From: Xanthobacteraceae bacterium
GTDB lineage: Bacteria > Pseudomonadota > Alphaproteobacteria > Rhizobiales > Xanthobacteraceae
Direction: 5' to 3'
Assembly: GCA_030044035.1 (NCBI GenBank)
Contig: JASHWN010000534.1
Span: 1-6,040, forward strand
Length of the DNA stretch: 6,040 nt
The first letter of the stretch is position 1, and every line of letters starts with the position of its first letter. This document shows, one piece after another, positions 1 to 6,010 of the stretch. The position numbers were made by a program, and so were the translations under genes. The notes below the pieces were generated by a model that was not told where the DNA came from, did no database searches, and saw nothing but the letters and a program-made list of their open reading frames with translations.

Positions 1-754
1 ACGTGAAGCGCCGCGTCGGGCCTGTGGCAGGGCCGGCCGGCTCGGGCAGCGGCAGCGCCCATTCCGCTGTCGGCCCCTCGGCAAAAAGCTCGACCGGGGC
101 GCCCGCGGGCGCCGCGACCTCCACCTCGACGCGCTCACGCGGCGCGCCCGGCTCGCGATGCACCGACAGAATGGCGAGCGCGCTGCCGGGATTGGCACCG
201 AGCGCCGCACGTTTGGGCACACGATGTTCAGCGCCCTCCAACACAGCCTCGTCGGCACCTTGGCCGGCCAGCGTCAGGTCGAGCGTCGATTGGACCGGCA
301 GGCACATCGTTCCGCAGACCTCGTAATGGGCCTTCACATGCAGCGCGGCCGGGCGCGCGGCGTCGAATCGAGTGACTCGTATCGGCAGGATCACATCGCC
401 CACATAGCCGATCGCGTTGCCGCCGGCGCCATCGGAAAGACGTTCCGGGGCCGGGAATTCGACTTGCGCGGATTTCACGTTGTCGGAGCCGGCGAAATCG
501 AAGGTCGGCGGCGCGCCGGTGTCGCCAGGGTAGCGCCAATAGGTTTTCCAGCCGCTGTCGAGCCTGATCTCGATGCCGGCGTGCAACGCCGGGGCATCGG
601 CCGTTTTGACGGCCGTGCCGGCGAGCAGGCGCGTGGCGGCGTGTGCTTCCTTTTGCCACGCCGACGCCTCCTGCGCGCGCGCCGGCAAAATGCCGGCGAG
701 ACCGAGCACGGTGGCGGTCACAATCGTTAATTTCACGGGGGGCAGGCTGACCAT
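1..754 (-). CDS. Secreted DsbD N-terminal-domain (ScsB-like) protein, 3' end outside window
   Basis: Read on the minus strand from ATG 754-752, this frame stays open for 251 codons and runs off the left edge. Residues 1-27 look like a Sec signal peptide: K8, a hydrophobic core at about 9-23, and an ARA|Q cleavage site. The mature part resembles the DsbD N-terminal (DsbD-alpha / ScsB-alpha) fold, with a GWKTYWRYPGDTG motif at 68-80 (hallmark of the family), F-x-F at 85-87, an IGY segment at 115-117, and the motif HYEVCGTMCLP with cysteines C147 and C151. In relatives this cysteine pair receives electrons or shuttles disulfides in the periplasm. No membrane transporter domain is visible, so this is the stand-alone domain type, usually only slightly longer than what is seen, not full-length DsbD. 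The start is not firmly fixed: no clear Shine-Dalgarno precedes 754, an in-frame ATG lies further upstream near 823, and a GTG lies at 736. ATG 754 gives the most normal signal peptide. It is divergent from yqgE. The partner protein is unknown. Confidence 0.88.
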   Translation of the reverse strand, partial: MVSLPPVKLTIVTATVLGLAGILPARAQEASAWQKEAHAATRLLAGTAVKTADAPALHAGIEIRLDSGWKTYWRYPGDTGAPPTFDFAGSDNVKSAQVEFPAPERLSDGAGGNAIGYVGDVILPIRVTRFDAARPAALHVKAHYEVCGTMCLPVQSTLDLTLAGQGADEAVLEGAEHRVPKRAALGANPGSALAILSVHREPGAPRERVEVEVAAPAGAPVELFAEGPTAEWALPLPEPAGPATGPTRRFT

Positions 755-1016
755 GATGCTGTCTAAGATTCTAAGATGAAGTGCGCGCACGCGCCACTGA
801 CATGATCGTGAGCCGATGCTCATGGGGTTGGCGGCGTTTGGCAATGCCGCCCAGCCTTTTATATGGCTTGCGACCCATTGCGGCCGGGAAAGCGTCACAT
901 AACAGCCCATAACGATCCTCTATCCGCCGCGCGCTGCGGCTGCGCGAAGGCCCTCGTGAACTTTTGAAGGTTCCGTTCGTTTGCAAATGCGAAGCGTTGG
1001 GCTAACCTTTCACACC
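755..1016. promoter_or_regulatory. Divergent intergenic region between DsbD-like gene and yqgE
   Basis: This 262-bp gap separates two genes read outward, so it must hold promoters for both. It contains a tandem 8-bp repeat TCTAAGAT at 762-769 and 770-777, a perfect 10-bp palindrome GTGCGCGCAC at 781-790, and a small inverted repeat GCCGC-N5-GCGGC at 926-940. On the minus strand a TATAAA hexamer (positions 863-858) and a TAGAAT hexamer (773-768) could serve as -10 boxes for the DsbD-like gene, but neither has a convincing -35. No protein gene is supported inside the gap. Confidence 0.5.
838..865 (+). promoter_or_regulatory. Candidate sigma-70-like promoter for yqgE
   Basis: TTGGCA (838-843) matches five of six bases of the -35 consensus. 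After a 16-bp spacer comes TATATG (860-865), which matches four of six for -10. Transcription would begin near 872 and leave a leader of about 145 nt before the ATG at 1017. A second, weaker pair, TTGCAA (981-986) and TAACCT (1003-1008), would give an almost leaderless mRNA. Both are pattern matches only. Confidence 0.3.
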
Positions 1017-1631
1017 ATGAAGACGCCGCGCGGCAAATCAGGAACGAGGCGACGGGGCTATCTCGACGGCCAGATGCTGATCGCCATGCCGGCGATGATG
1101 GACGAGCGGTTCGCGCGCTCCGTCATCTATATCTGCGCGCATTCGTCCGAAGGCGCCATGGGTATCGTGGTCAACCATCCTGCCCCCAACATCAAGTTTT
1201 CCGATCTTTTGGTGAAGCTTGACGTCATCCCGGCCTCACAGCGCATTCAGCTGTCGCCGCGCGCCGGCGGCGTGAAGGTGATGCGCGGCGGGCCGGTGGA
1301 GACCGAACGGGGCTTCGTGCTGCACTCGGCGGACTTTTTCATCGAGGACTCGACGCTGCCGATCGATGACGGCATCTGCCTCACCGCCACCATCGACATT
1401 CTCAAGGCGATCGCGCGCGGCGAAGGCCCGGCAAGCGCCATCCTGGCGCTCGGCTATGCCGGTTGGGCGCCCGGCCAGCTCGAGAACGAGATGCAGGCCA
1501 ACGGCTGGCTGCATTGCGCGGCCGATCCGGAACTGATCTTCGGCGGCGACGTCGAAGGCAAATATGGCCGCGCGCTGCGCAAGATCGGCATCGATCTCGG
1601 CATGCTGTCGAGCGACGCCGGGCACGCGTAA
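1017..1631 (+). CDS. yqgE: YqgE/AlgH family protein (UPF0301, DUF179)
   Basis: The product is a 204-residue cytoplasmic protein of the YqgE/AlgH family, which is widespread in proteobacteria and has no settled biochemical role; the AlgH name comes from a link to alginate regulation in Pseudomonas. Family signatures are clear: [14 protein letters not shown] at 14-27, [20 protein letters not shown] at 34-53, [14 protein letters not shown] at 91-104, and [15 protein letters not shown] at 144-158 followed by NGWL at 162-165. The ATG at 1017 is preferred because it leaves a short basic N-terminus ([12 protein letters not shown]) directly before the conserved GYLDG and gives the usual family length. 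In-frame TTG 981 and ATG 987 would add 12 or 10 unconserved residues. No strong Shine-Dalgarno precedes 1017, while a GAAGG at 966-970 lies ahead of the upstream starts, so the start remains somewhat open. It ends in TAA and faces the Cys-rich gene tail to tail. Confidence 0.95.
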   Translation: MKTPRGKSGTRRRGYLDGQMLIAMPAMMDERFARSVIYICAHSSEGAMGIVVNHPAPNIKFSDLLVKLDVIPASQRIQLSPRAGGVKVMRGGPVETERGFVLHSADFFIEDSTLPIDDGICLTATIDILKAIARGEGPASAILALGYAGWAPGQLENEMQANGWLHCAADPELIFGGDVEGKYGRALRKIGIDLGMLSSDAGHA

Positions 1632-1635
1632 TTCA

Positions 1636-1718
1636 CGGGTCGGAAATCAGAAATCGCCAATCAGAAATTAGAAACCCGCTCGACGGCTTCTCATTTCCAA
1701 ACTCCGACTTTCTGAATT
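1636..1718. repeat. Lower-GC convergent intergenic stretch with 10-bp direct repeat
   Basis: Between the two convergent stop codons the base composition drops in GC. AATCAGAAAT occurs at 1645-1654 and again at 1659-1668, a period of 14 bp. The complement TTTCTGA recurs at 1709-1715, so either copy can pair with it, and GTCGGA (1639-1644) is complementary to TCCGAC (1703-1708). There is no T-run after a stable stem, so it is not a standard terminator for either gene. It may be a remnant of a dispersed intergenic repeat. Confidence 0.5.
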
Positions 1719-1736
1719 CCGATAGCGCCTCCCGAA

Positions 1737-2339
1737 TCAAATCCGCTTGCTGATGCACGCCAGCGCCGGCGGATTGGTCGGATATTTCGGATGATGCTTC
1801 TTCATGTAACGGTAGAAATGGCGGCTGGCGATGCGGTCGGCCGCCGGCGTCGCAGCCGACCAAATCTTATTGCAGTTGTCGTGGTCGCACGAGCCGCCGA
1901 GAGTGCTCATCGGGCCGGTCTGGACCGGGCATTTGCAGACTGCCGCTTTCGGATCGTGCGAATCGACCACGCACGGCGCGCCGTAGCAATAAGCCCATTT
2001 GGTGTCCTTGTTCGCGCAGGTCAGCGTCTTGTCCACGTTGTTGAAGGCGTTGGAATAGGTTGAGACAATGGTCGTCACACCGTCCTTGGTGACCGGCTGG
2101 CGACTGGCGCAGTTTCCCGGTCCCATCGACCAGCCCTGTTCGACGACACATCCGCACTCGACAGTGTTGCCGCCCGACGGATCCGGAGTACATAAGGCGC
2201 GGATGCAGAGCGCGTAGGTGCCCTCGCAGAACACGGCCTGTCTCGTGATGTCGTTGTCGGGCGCAGCTTGGCCGCGAGTCCCGGCAGTCAAGACGGCAGC
2301 GGTGATCAGCGCGGCAATGGCAGCAGCAGTAGCTTTCAT
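1737..2339 (-). CDS. Secreted cysteine-rich protein with internal duplication, unknown function
   Basis: I do not recognise this family. The 200-residue product starts with a signal peptide: K2, a hydrophobic Ala-rich core at 3-19, and likely cleavage near GQA|AP at 25-26. All of its 14 cysteines fall in the exported part (38, 45, 50, 62, 64, 77, 108, 118, 123, 135, 137, 151, 156, 195). Two halves align by cysteine spacing: C45-x4-C50-x11-C62-x-C64-x12-C77 against C118-x4-C123-x11-C135-x-C137-x13-C151, each with a further Cys upstream (38 and 108). This suggests two copies of a small disulfide-rich module. The C-terminal tail (160-200) is basic, with RHFYRYMKKHHPK at 173-185. The start ATG (2339-2337) follows a strong GGAGG with 6-nt spacing. 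It sits 91 bp downstream of the EAL gene on the same strand. Paired C-x-C motifs could also bind metal, so disulfide bonding is inferred from export and even Cys number. Confidence 0.85.
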   Translation of the reverse strand: MKATAAAIAALITAAVLTAGTRGQAAPDNDITRQAVFCEGTYALCIRALCTPDPSGGNTVECGCVVEQGWSMGPGNCASRQPVTKDGVTTIVSTYSNAFNNVDKTLTCANKDTKWAYCYGAPCVVDSHDPKAAVCKCPVQTGPMSTLGGSCDHDNCNKIWSAATPAADRIASRHFYRYMKKHHPKYPTNPPALACISKRI

Positions 2340-2345
2340 CGGACC

Positions 2346-2350
2346 CCTCC
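2346..2350 (-). promoter_or_regulatory. Shine-Dalgarno of the Cys-rich gene
   Basis: The minus strand reads GGAGG here inside a longer purine run (GGGAGGGG), six bases before the ATG at 2339-2337. It fixes that start and suggests efficient independent translation even if the message is shared with the upstream EAL gene. Confidence 0.8.
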
Positions 2351-2430
2351 CGGCGGAAAGGGCCAGACTGCACCTTTTTGCGAATCAACGCAAGATTGTT
2401 GTTTACCAAAACGCGCGCCGGGCCTTTCGC

Positions 2431-5364
2431 TCAGCGCTGGCCGGCATCCGATACTTGGCGCGCGTCGGCGCGCGGGCGCGCGCCCCGATCCGGCTGCAGG
2501 AAAGCGCGCGCCCGCTCCGCCGTCATCGGCTCGCCGAAAGCAAAACCTTGGGCGTACTCGCAACCGAGCTGCGACAGCTCGACCGCGTCGGAATCGGTTT
2601 CCGCGCCCTCGGCCACCACGTCCATGCCGAGATCGTGCGCCAGCGCGATGATCGAGCGCAGGATCACCGGGCGCGTGCCCTTCGCGGTCATGCGCACGAA
2701 AGACTGGTCGATCTTGATGGTGTCGAACGGAAACCGCTGCAGATACGACAGCGACGAATAGCCGGTGCCGAAATCGTCGAGCGCGAGCCCGGCGCCGAGC
2801 TCGTGGATGCGCTGCAGCATCTGCGCGGCATGCTCGGGATTTTCCATGACCACCGATTCGGTGAGTTCGAGTTTGAGCGTGCCGCGGGTCAGCGGCAGGC
2901 GCGCCATCACGGTGCGCAAATCGGCGATGAGGTCGTGGCGCAGCAATTGCCGCGACGAGACATTGACGCTGCAGAAGAGCGACTCGCGGTGGTGCAGCGT
3001 GCGCTGCCATGAGCTGAGCTGACGCGCGGCGCGTTCGAGCACCGACAGGCCGAGCTCGACGATCAGGCCGGTCTCCTCGGCGATGGTGATGAACTCCGAC
3101 GGCGACAGCCTGCCGAGCTTCGGATGGTTCCAGCGCGCCAGCGCCTCGAAGCCGGCGACGGCGCGGTCCTCGAGGCGGACGATGGGCTGATACAGAATTG
3201 TGATCTCGTCGCGCTCGAGCGCCCGCCGCAGATTGGATTCGATCGACAGCCGGTCGGTTTTGCGCGCCCGCATCGATGGCTTGAACACGTCGATGCGGTC
3301 GCCGCCGTTGCGCTTGGCGTGATACATCGCGAGCTCGGCGTCTTTGAGCATTTCTTCGGCGCGCTGCGCTTCATTGTCGCCGAGCGTGAGCCCGATCGAG
3401 GCGGTGAGGAAAATTTCCCGGTCCTTGAATGCGATCGGCGCGCGCAGCGTGCGACGCAGGGTTTCGGCAAAGGCGGTAATGCGGCTGCTGTCGCGTTCGG
3501 AGAGCAGCACCAGGCCGAACTGGTCGCCGGCAAGCCGCGCCAGCGTGTCTTGCGGCTTGATCAGCCGGCCGAGCCGCCGCGCCAGCGTCAGCAGGATCGA
3601 GTCGCCGACCGCCATGCCCATCGAATCGTTGACCTGCTTGAAGCGGTCGAGATCGATGACCATCACGGTCGGCCGCAGCGCCGCGTCGGGTTTCGCCGGA
3701 TCGGACTTGACGAAGCCCAAAACGGCCTGCAGCCGGTCGAGGAACAGCTCGCGGTTGGGCAGCCCGGTCAGATTGTCGTGCACGGCATCGTGCAGGAGGC
3801 GCTCTTCGGCGGTCTTGAACGCGGTCACGTCGTTGAGCGTGCCGACGACGCGCACCACCTCGCCGTCGGAGCCGACCACCGGCCGGGCGCGCAGCGCGTA
3901 CCAGAGATAATGCCCGTCGGCGGTGCGCAGCCGAAAATCCTGGGCGACGCGGCCGCGGCGCTGCTCCAGCACGCTGTCGAGCGTGGCGCGAAAACGGTCG
4001 CGGTCGAGGTGGTGCAGCACCTCCAGCCATTTGCCGGCCGGGCCCTGCAGCGTGCCGCTTTTGAGACCAAGCATGGCTTCGGTCTCGGCGCTGGTGAAGA
4101 CGTGATCGGAGGCGACGTCCCAGTCCCAGATCATGTCGCCGGCGCCGGTCAGCGCCAGCGCGCGGCGCTCGACGTCGGAAACGATGCCATGGGCGATGCC
4201 GCCAGCGAAGGCATGCTGCATCACCGTGAAGCCGATCAGCATGACGATGAGAACGAGGCCGCCCAACAGCGCCGGCGCGACGATGTCGTTGGTGAGATAG
4301 CCGAGCACGGTCAGCGCCGCGCCGAACACCCAGACCACCAGCAACAGCCAGGTCGGGATCAGCATCACCGCGCGATCGTAGCCGTGGGTCGAAAGATAGA
4401 TCACGAGGGCGAGGCCGAACACGGCGATGAGGAACAGCGAGACGCGGGCGATGCCGGATGCCACTTCGGGCGAGAACAACGCCACCGCCACGAGCGCGGC
4501 AAGAAAGGCGAGCCAGCCGGCGGTAATGTGCGCGTAGCGCACGTGCCAGCGATTGAGATTGAGATAGGCGAACAGAAACACCAGCAGCGTCGCTGCGAGG
4601 ATCGCTTCGCCCGACGCCCGCCACACCCGTTCGGCGCTCGAGGAAACCTCGAATACCTTGCCCCAGAAGCCGAAGTCGACGCCGATATAGACCAGCACGG
4701 CCCAGCTCAACGCTGCCGCAGCCGGGAACATCACGCTGCCCTTGACCACGAACAGGATGGTCAGGAACAGCGCCAACAATCCGGCGATGCCGATAACGAT
4801 GCCCTGATAGAGCGTCAGCGAATTGACCTTGTCCTTGTAGGCATCGGGTTCCCACAAATAGAGCTGCGGCAGGTTGCGCGTGCGCAGCTCGGCGACGAAG
4901 GTGATCACCGTGCCGGGGTCAAGCGTGATGCGGTAGACGTCGGCGCCCGGGTTCTGCTGGCGCTCCGGTGGATCGCCGGACGACGGCGTAATGTAGACGA
5001 TGCGCGAGGTGCCGAGATCCGGCCAGAACAGGCCGGAGCCGACCATGCGGTAATGCGGCGCCACGATCAGCCGGTCGATCTGCTGATCGCCGTTGTTCGC
5101 GAGCGAAAATACCGCCCAATTGTTGTCCGGTTCGCGGGCGCGCACCTCGATGCGGCGCACGATACCGTCGGGGCCGGGCGCAGTCGAAACCTGGACGCGG
5201 TCGCTGTCGGAATGCAACAGTTCAACGGCGCCGGTGAGGTCGATTGGCGGACCGCTGTTGGGCACGTTGACGGCTTCGACGGCCCGCGCCGCGCGAACGC
5301 CCAGGGCGGCTGCCAAAACCACTGCCAGCACGCCAAGCTTCACTGCGGCACGGGAGAATGCCAA
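2431..5364 (-). CDS. Membrane 7TM-PAS-GGDEF-EAL protein, predicted c-di-GMP phosphodiesterase
   Basis: The product has 977 residues. Residues 1-28 form a signal peptide (K9, hydrophobic 10-23, ARA|V). Residues 29-183 form a predicted periplasmic domain. Seven hydrophobic helices follow at about 186-208, 212-228, 252-270, 279-297, 304-324, 332-355 and 361-382, an arrangement like 7TMR-DISM sensors. A PAS domain (about 400-515, with DMIWDWD at 410-416) leads to GGDEF (about 523-695) and EAL (about 705-955). The GGDEF signature is degenerate: AGDQF at 612-616 instead of GG[DE]EF, and the inhibitory-site position reads KPQD rather than RxxD. The GTP-binding parts DLDRFKQVND (571-580) are kept. 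The EAL catalytic set looks complete: E740 (EALARW), N801, E833, D863 and D864 (DDFGTGYSS), K884, E919, Q939. The likely role is hydrolysis of c-di-GMP to pGpG in response to a periplasmic or PAS signal, with GGDEF as a GTP-sensing or structural module. The start is TTG, supported by GGAGG six bases upstream. The ligand is unknown. Confidence 0.95.
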   Translation of the reverse strand: MAFSRAAVKLGVLAVVLAAALGVRAARAVEAVNVPNSGPPIDLTGAVELLHSDSDRVQVSTAPGPDGIVRRIEVRAREPDNNWAVFSLANNGDQQIDRLIVAPHYRMVGSGLFWPDLGTSRIVYITPSSGDPPERQQNPGADVYRITLDPGTVITFVAELRTRNLPQLYLWEPDAYKDKVNSLTLYQGIVIGIAGLLALFLTILFVVKGSVMFPAAAALSWAVLVYIGVDFGFWGKVFEVSSSAERVWRASGEAILAATLLVFLFAYLNLNRWHVRYAHITAGWLAFLAALVAVALFSPEVASGIARVSLFLIAVFGLALVIYLSTHGYDRAVMLIPTWLLLVVWVFGAALTVLGYLTNDIVAPALLGGLVLIVMLIGFTVMQHAFAGGIAHGIVSDVERRALALTGAGDMIWDWDVASDHVFTSAETEAMLGLKSGTLQGPAGKWLEVLHHLDRDRFRATLDSVLEQRRGRVAQDFRLRTADGHYLWYALRARPVVGSDGEVVRVVGTLNDVTAFKTAEERLLHDAVHDNLTGLPNRELFLDRLQAVLGFVKSDPAKPDAALRPTVMVIDLDRFKQVNDSMGMAVGDSILLTLARRLGRLIKPQDTLARLAGDQFGLVLLSERDSSRITAFAETLRRTLRAPIAFKDREIFLTASIGLTLGDNEAQRAEEMLKDAELAMYHAKRNGGDRIDVFKPSMRARKTDRLSIESNLRRALERDEITILYQPIVRLEDRAVAGFEALARWNHPKLGRLSPSEFITIAEETGLIVELGLSVLERAARQLSSWQRTLHHRESLFCSVNVSSRQLLRHDLIADLRTVMARLPLTRGTLKLELTESVVMENPEHAAQMLQRIHELGAGLALDDFGTGYSSLSYLQRFPFDTIKIDQSFVRMTAKGTRPVILRSIIALAHDLGMDVVAEGAETDSDAVELSQLGCEYAQGFAFGEPMTAERARAFLQPDRGARPRADARQVSDAGQR

Positions 5365-5370
5365 TGCTGC

Positions 5371-5375
5371 CCTCC
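5371..5375 (-). promoter_or_regulatory. Shine-Dalgarno selecting the TTG start of the EAL gene
   Basis: The minus strand reads GGAGG exactly six bases before TTG (5364-5362). The alternative in-frame GTG seven codons later (5343-5341) has no such site and would shorten the signal peptide's n-region, so TTG is the better start. Confidence 0.75.
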
Positions 5376-5554
5376 GACCTCAGGCATCGGCGCGAACCGC
5401 GCCCCGACGATCACTTGATCCCCGAAACCATATCGAACCGTCTTTGCGCCGAATTCACGGCTAGGTTTCGCCAAGCTCAATGCTAGCGAGGGATCGCTTG
5501 CGTAGCCTGTTTGGGTATCTGCAGGCAAGGATTTTCCCGTTAACTTTCAAGGAG

Positions 5555-5580
5555 TCAGCGGCGTTTTCGCGGACCGCTGA
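5555..5580. promoter_or_regulatory. Dyad TCAGCGG-N12-CCGCTGA overlapping the DUF1192 promoter
   Basis: Two perfect 7-bp arms, TCAGCGG (5555-5561) and CCGCTGA (5574-5580), are 19 bp apart start to start, close to two helical turns. The right arm overlaps the -35 hexamer of the predicted DUF1192 promoter by four bases, a typical place for a repressor operator. There is no T-run after it, so a terminator role for the plus strand is unlikely. The regulator is unknown. Confidence 0.45.
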
Positions 5581-5605
5581 CAATCGCGCTTGCCGGCGCT
5601 AGATT
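5577..5605 (+). promoter_or_regulatory. Sigma-70-like promoter for the DUF1192 gene
   Basis: CTGACA (5577-5582) matches five of six bases of TTGACA. A spacer of exactly 17 bp is followed by TAGATT (5600-5605), four of six for TATAAT. Transcription would begin near 5612, giving a leader of about 16 nt that contains just the ribosome binding site. Confidence 0.55.
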
Positions 5606-5615
5606 CCCGCTCGCG

Positions 5616-5621
5616 AAGGAG
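5616..5621 (+). promoter_or_regulatory. Shine-Dalgarno of the DUF1192 gene
   Basis: AAGGAG lies six bases before the ATG at 5628 and fixes that start. Confidence 0.8.
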
Positions 5622-5627
5622 TGCGCC

Positions 5628-5822
5628 ATGGCCGCCATCGATCCCGACGAACTGCCCAAGAAGAAAATCGTCCACGAAATGGGGCAGGAGCTTGCGCTTT
5701 TGTCCGTCGGCGAACTGACCGAGCGGATTGCGCTGCTTAAGGAGGAAATCGCCCGGCTCGAGGCCGAAATTGTCAGAAAGCGCGCGTCAAAATCGGCGGC
5801 CGATACTTTTTTCAAGAAATGA
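5628..5822 (+). CDS. DUF1192 family small coiled-coil protein
   Basis: The product is 64 residues, the usual size for DUF1192, an alphaproteobacterial family without known biochemical function. The N-terminus is acidic then basic (DPDELPKKK at 5-13), and the family-type core LSVGELTERIALLKEEIARL (25-44) runs into EAEIVRKRASKSAADTFFKK. Hydrophobic residues at 30, 34, 37, 41, 44 and 48 follow 4-3-4 heptad spacing, predicting one short coiled coil and hence self-association or docking to another protein. There is no signal peptide or membrane segment, so it should be cytoplasmic. Promoter and ribosome binding site are close and good. No terminator follows immediately; the first strong one on this strand is at 6011-6038, so the transcript could extend through the structured region downstream. 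Confidence 0.92.
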   Translation: MAAIDPDELPKKKIVHEMGQELALLSVGELTERIALLKEEIARLEAEIVRKRASKSAADTFFKK

Positions 5823-5908
5823 CCACCTAGCCCAAAGGGCCAGCATCGCGTTTGCAGCAGCCTCTTCGACTCGAAATGCAGAGAAATCGGCCAACTTTTT
5901 GTGTTTTA

Positions 5909-5923
5909 TTAACTTTTCGTTAA
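5909..5923. promoter_or_regulatory. CtrA-type binding site TTAA-N7-TTAA
   Basis: TTAA (5909-5912), seven bases, then TTAA (5920-5923) matches the full CtrA box of alphaproteobacteria, in an AT-rich patch within GC-rich DNA. CtrA is the cell-cycle response regulator of this class. The second half-site would sit at a -35 position relative to a TAATGT hexamer at 5943-5948 (weak -10), or the box could control a gene beyond the right edge. AT-rich intergenic sequence can produce such a match by chance. Confidence 0.45.
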
Positions 5924-5934
5924 GCTTTCTCGTT

Positions 5935-5947
5935 CATTACGGTAATG
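5935..5947. repeat. Perfect dyad CATTAC-G-GTAATG
   Basis: Two perfect 6-bp arms flank a single central base, beginning 11 bp after the CtrA-like box. As RNA the loop is too tight for full pairing, so a protein-binding operator is the likelier role. It overlaps the 5' arm of the following stem, so the two structures exclude each other in RNA. Confidence 0.45.
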
Positions 5948-6010
5948 TCCATCTTCTGGACATCGAGTGGCTCCTGTCCACTCTGTTTGACGCCTCCCTG
6001 TTATCACCTT

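Larger units (their letters stand above)
5365..5627. promoter_or_regulatory. Divergent control region between EAL gene and DUF1192 gene
   Basis: The 263-bp gap serves two outward-facing genes. On the DUF1192 side a promoter and dyad are listed separately. Nearer the EAL gene lies a perfect inverted repeat GATCA-CT-TGATC (5409-5420), which would fall in the 5' leader or core promoter of the EAL message and could be an operator. I found no convincing -35/-10 pair for the EAL gene; candidates such as TTGAGC followed at normal spacing by TGAATT on the minus strand are weak. No protein gene is supported here. Confidence 0.5.

Noticed and set aside
228..659. A 143-codon minus-strand frame inside the DsbD-like gene
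   Set aside because: Arg-rich shadow. The overlapping frame on the same strand carries the signal peptide, GWKTYWRYPGDTG and the CGTMC motif.
2378..2393. TTGCG-N6-CGCAA inverted repeat between the EAL and Cys-rich genes as a terminator
   Set aside because: Five-base stem, not followed by a T-run on the minus strand. At best a weak operator candidate for the Cys-rich gene.
2218..3012. A 264-codon plus-strand frame spanning the start of the Cys-rich gene and the end of the EAL gene
   Set aside because: It crosses two well-supported minus-strand genes, with low-complexity Arg/Ala-rich translation and no recognisable motif or ribosome binding site.
3124..5418. A 764-codon open frame on the plus strand, antisense to the EAL gene
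   Set aside because: It lies entirely over a gene with strong domain evidence. Its translation is rich in R, Q, H, D and A without domain motifs, as expected when a GC-rich gene's third positions remove stops from the opposite strand.
5830..5840. GCCC-AAA-GGGC hairpin after the DUF1192 stop as a terminator
   Set aside because: Only four pairs, a three-base loop and no following T-run.
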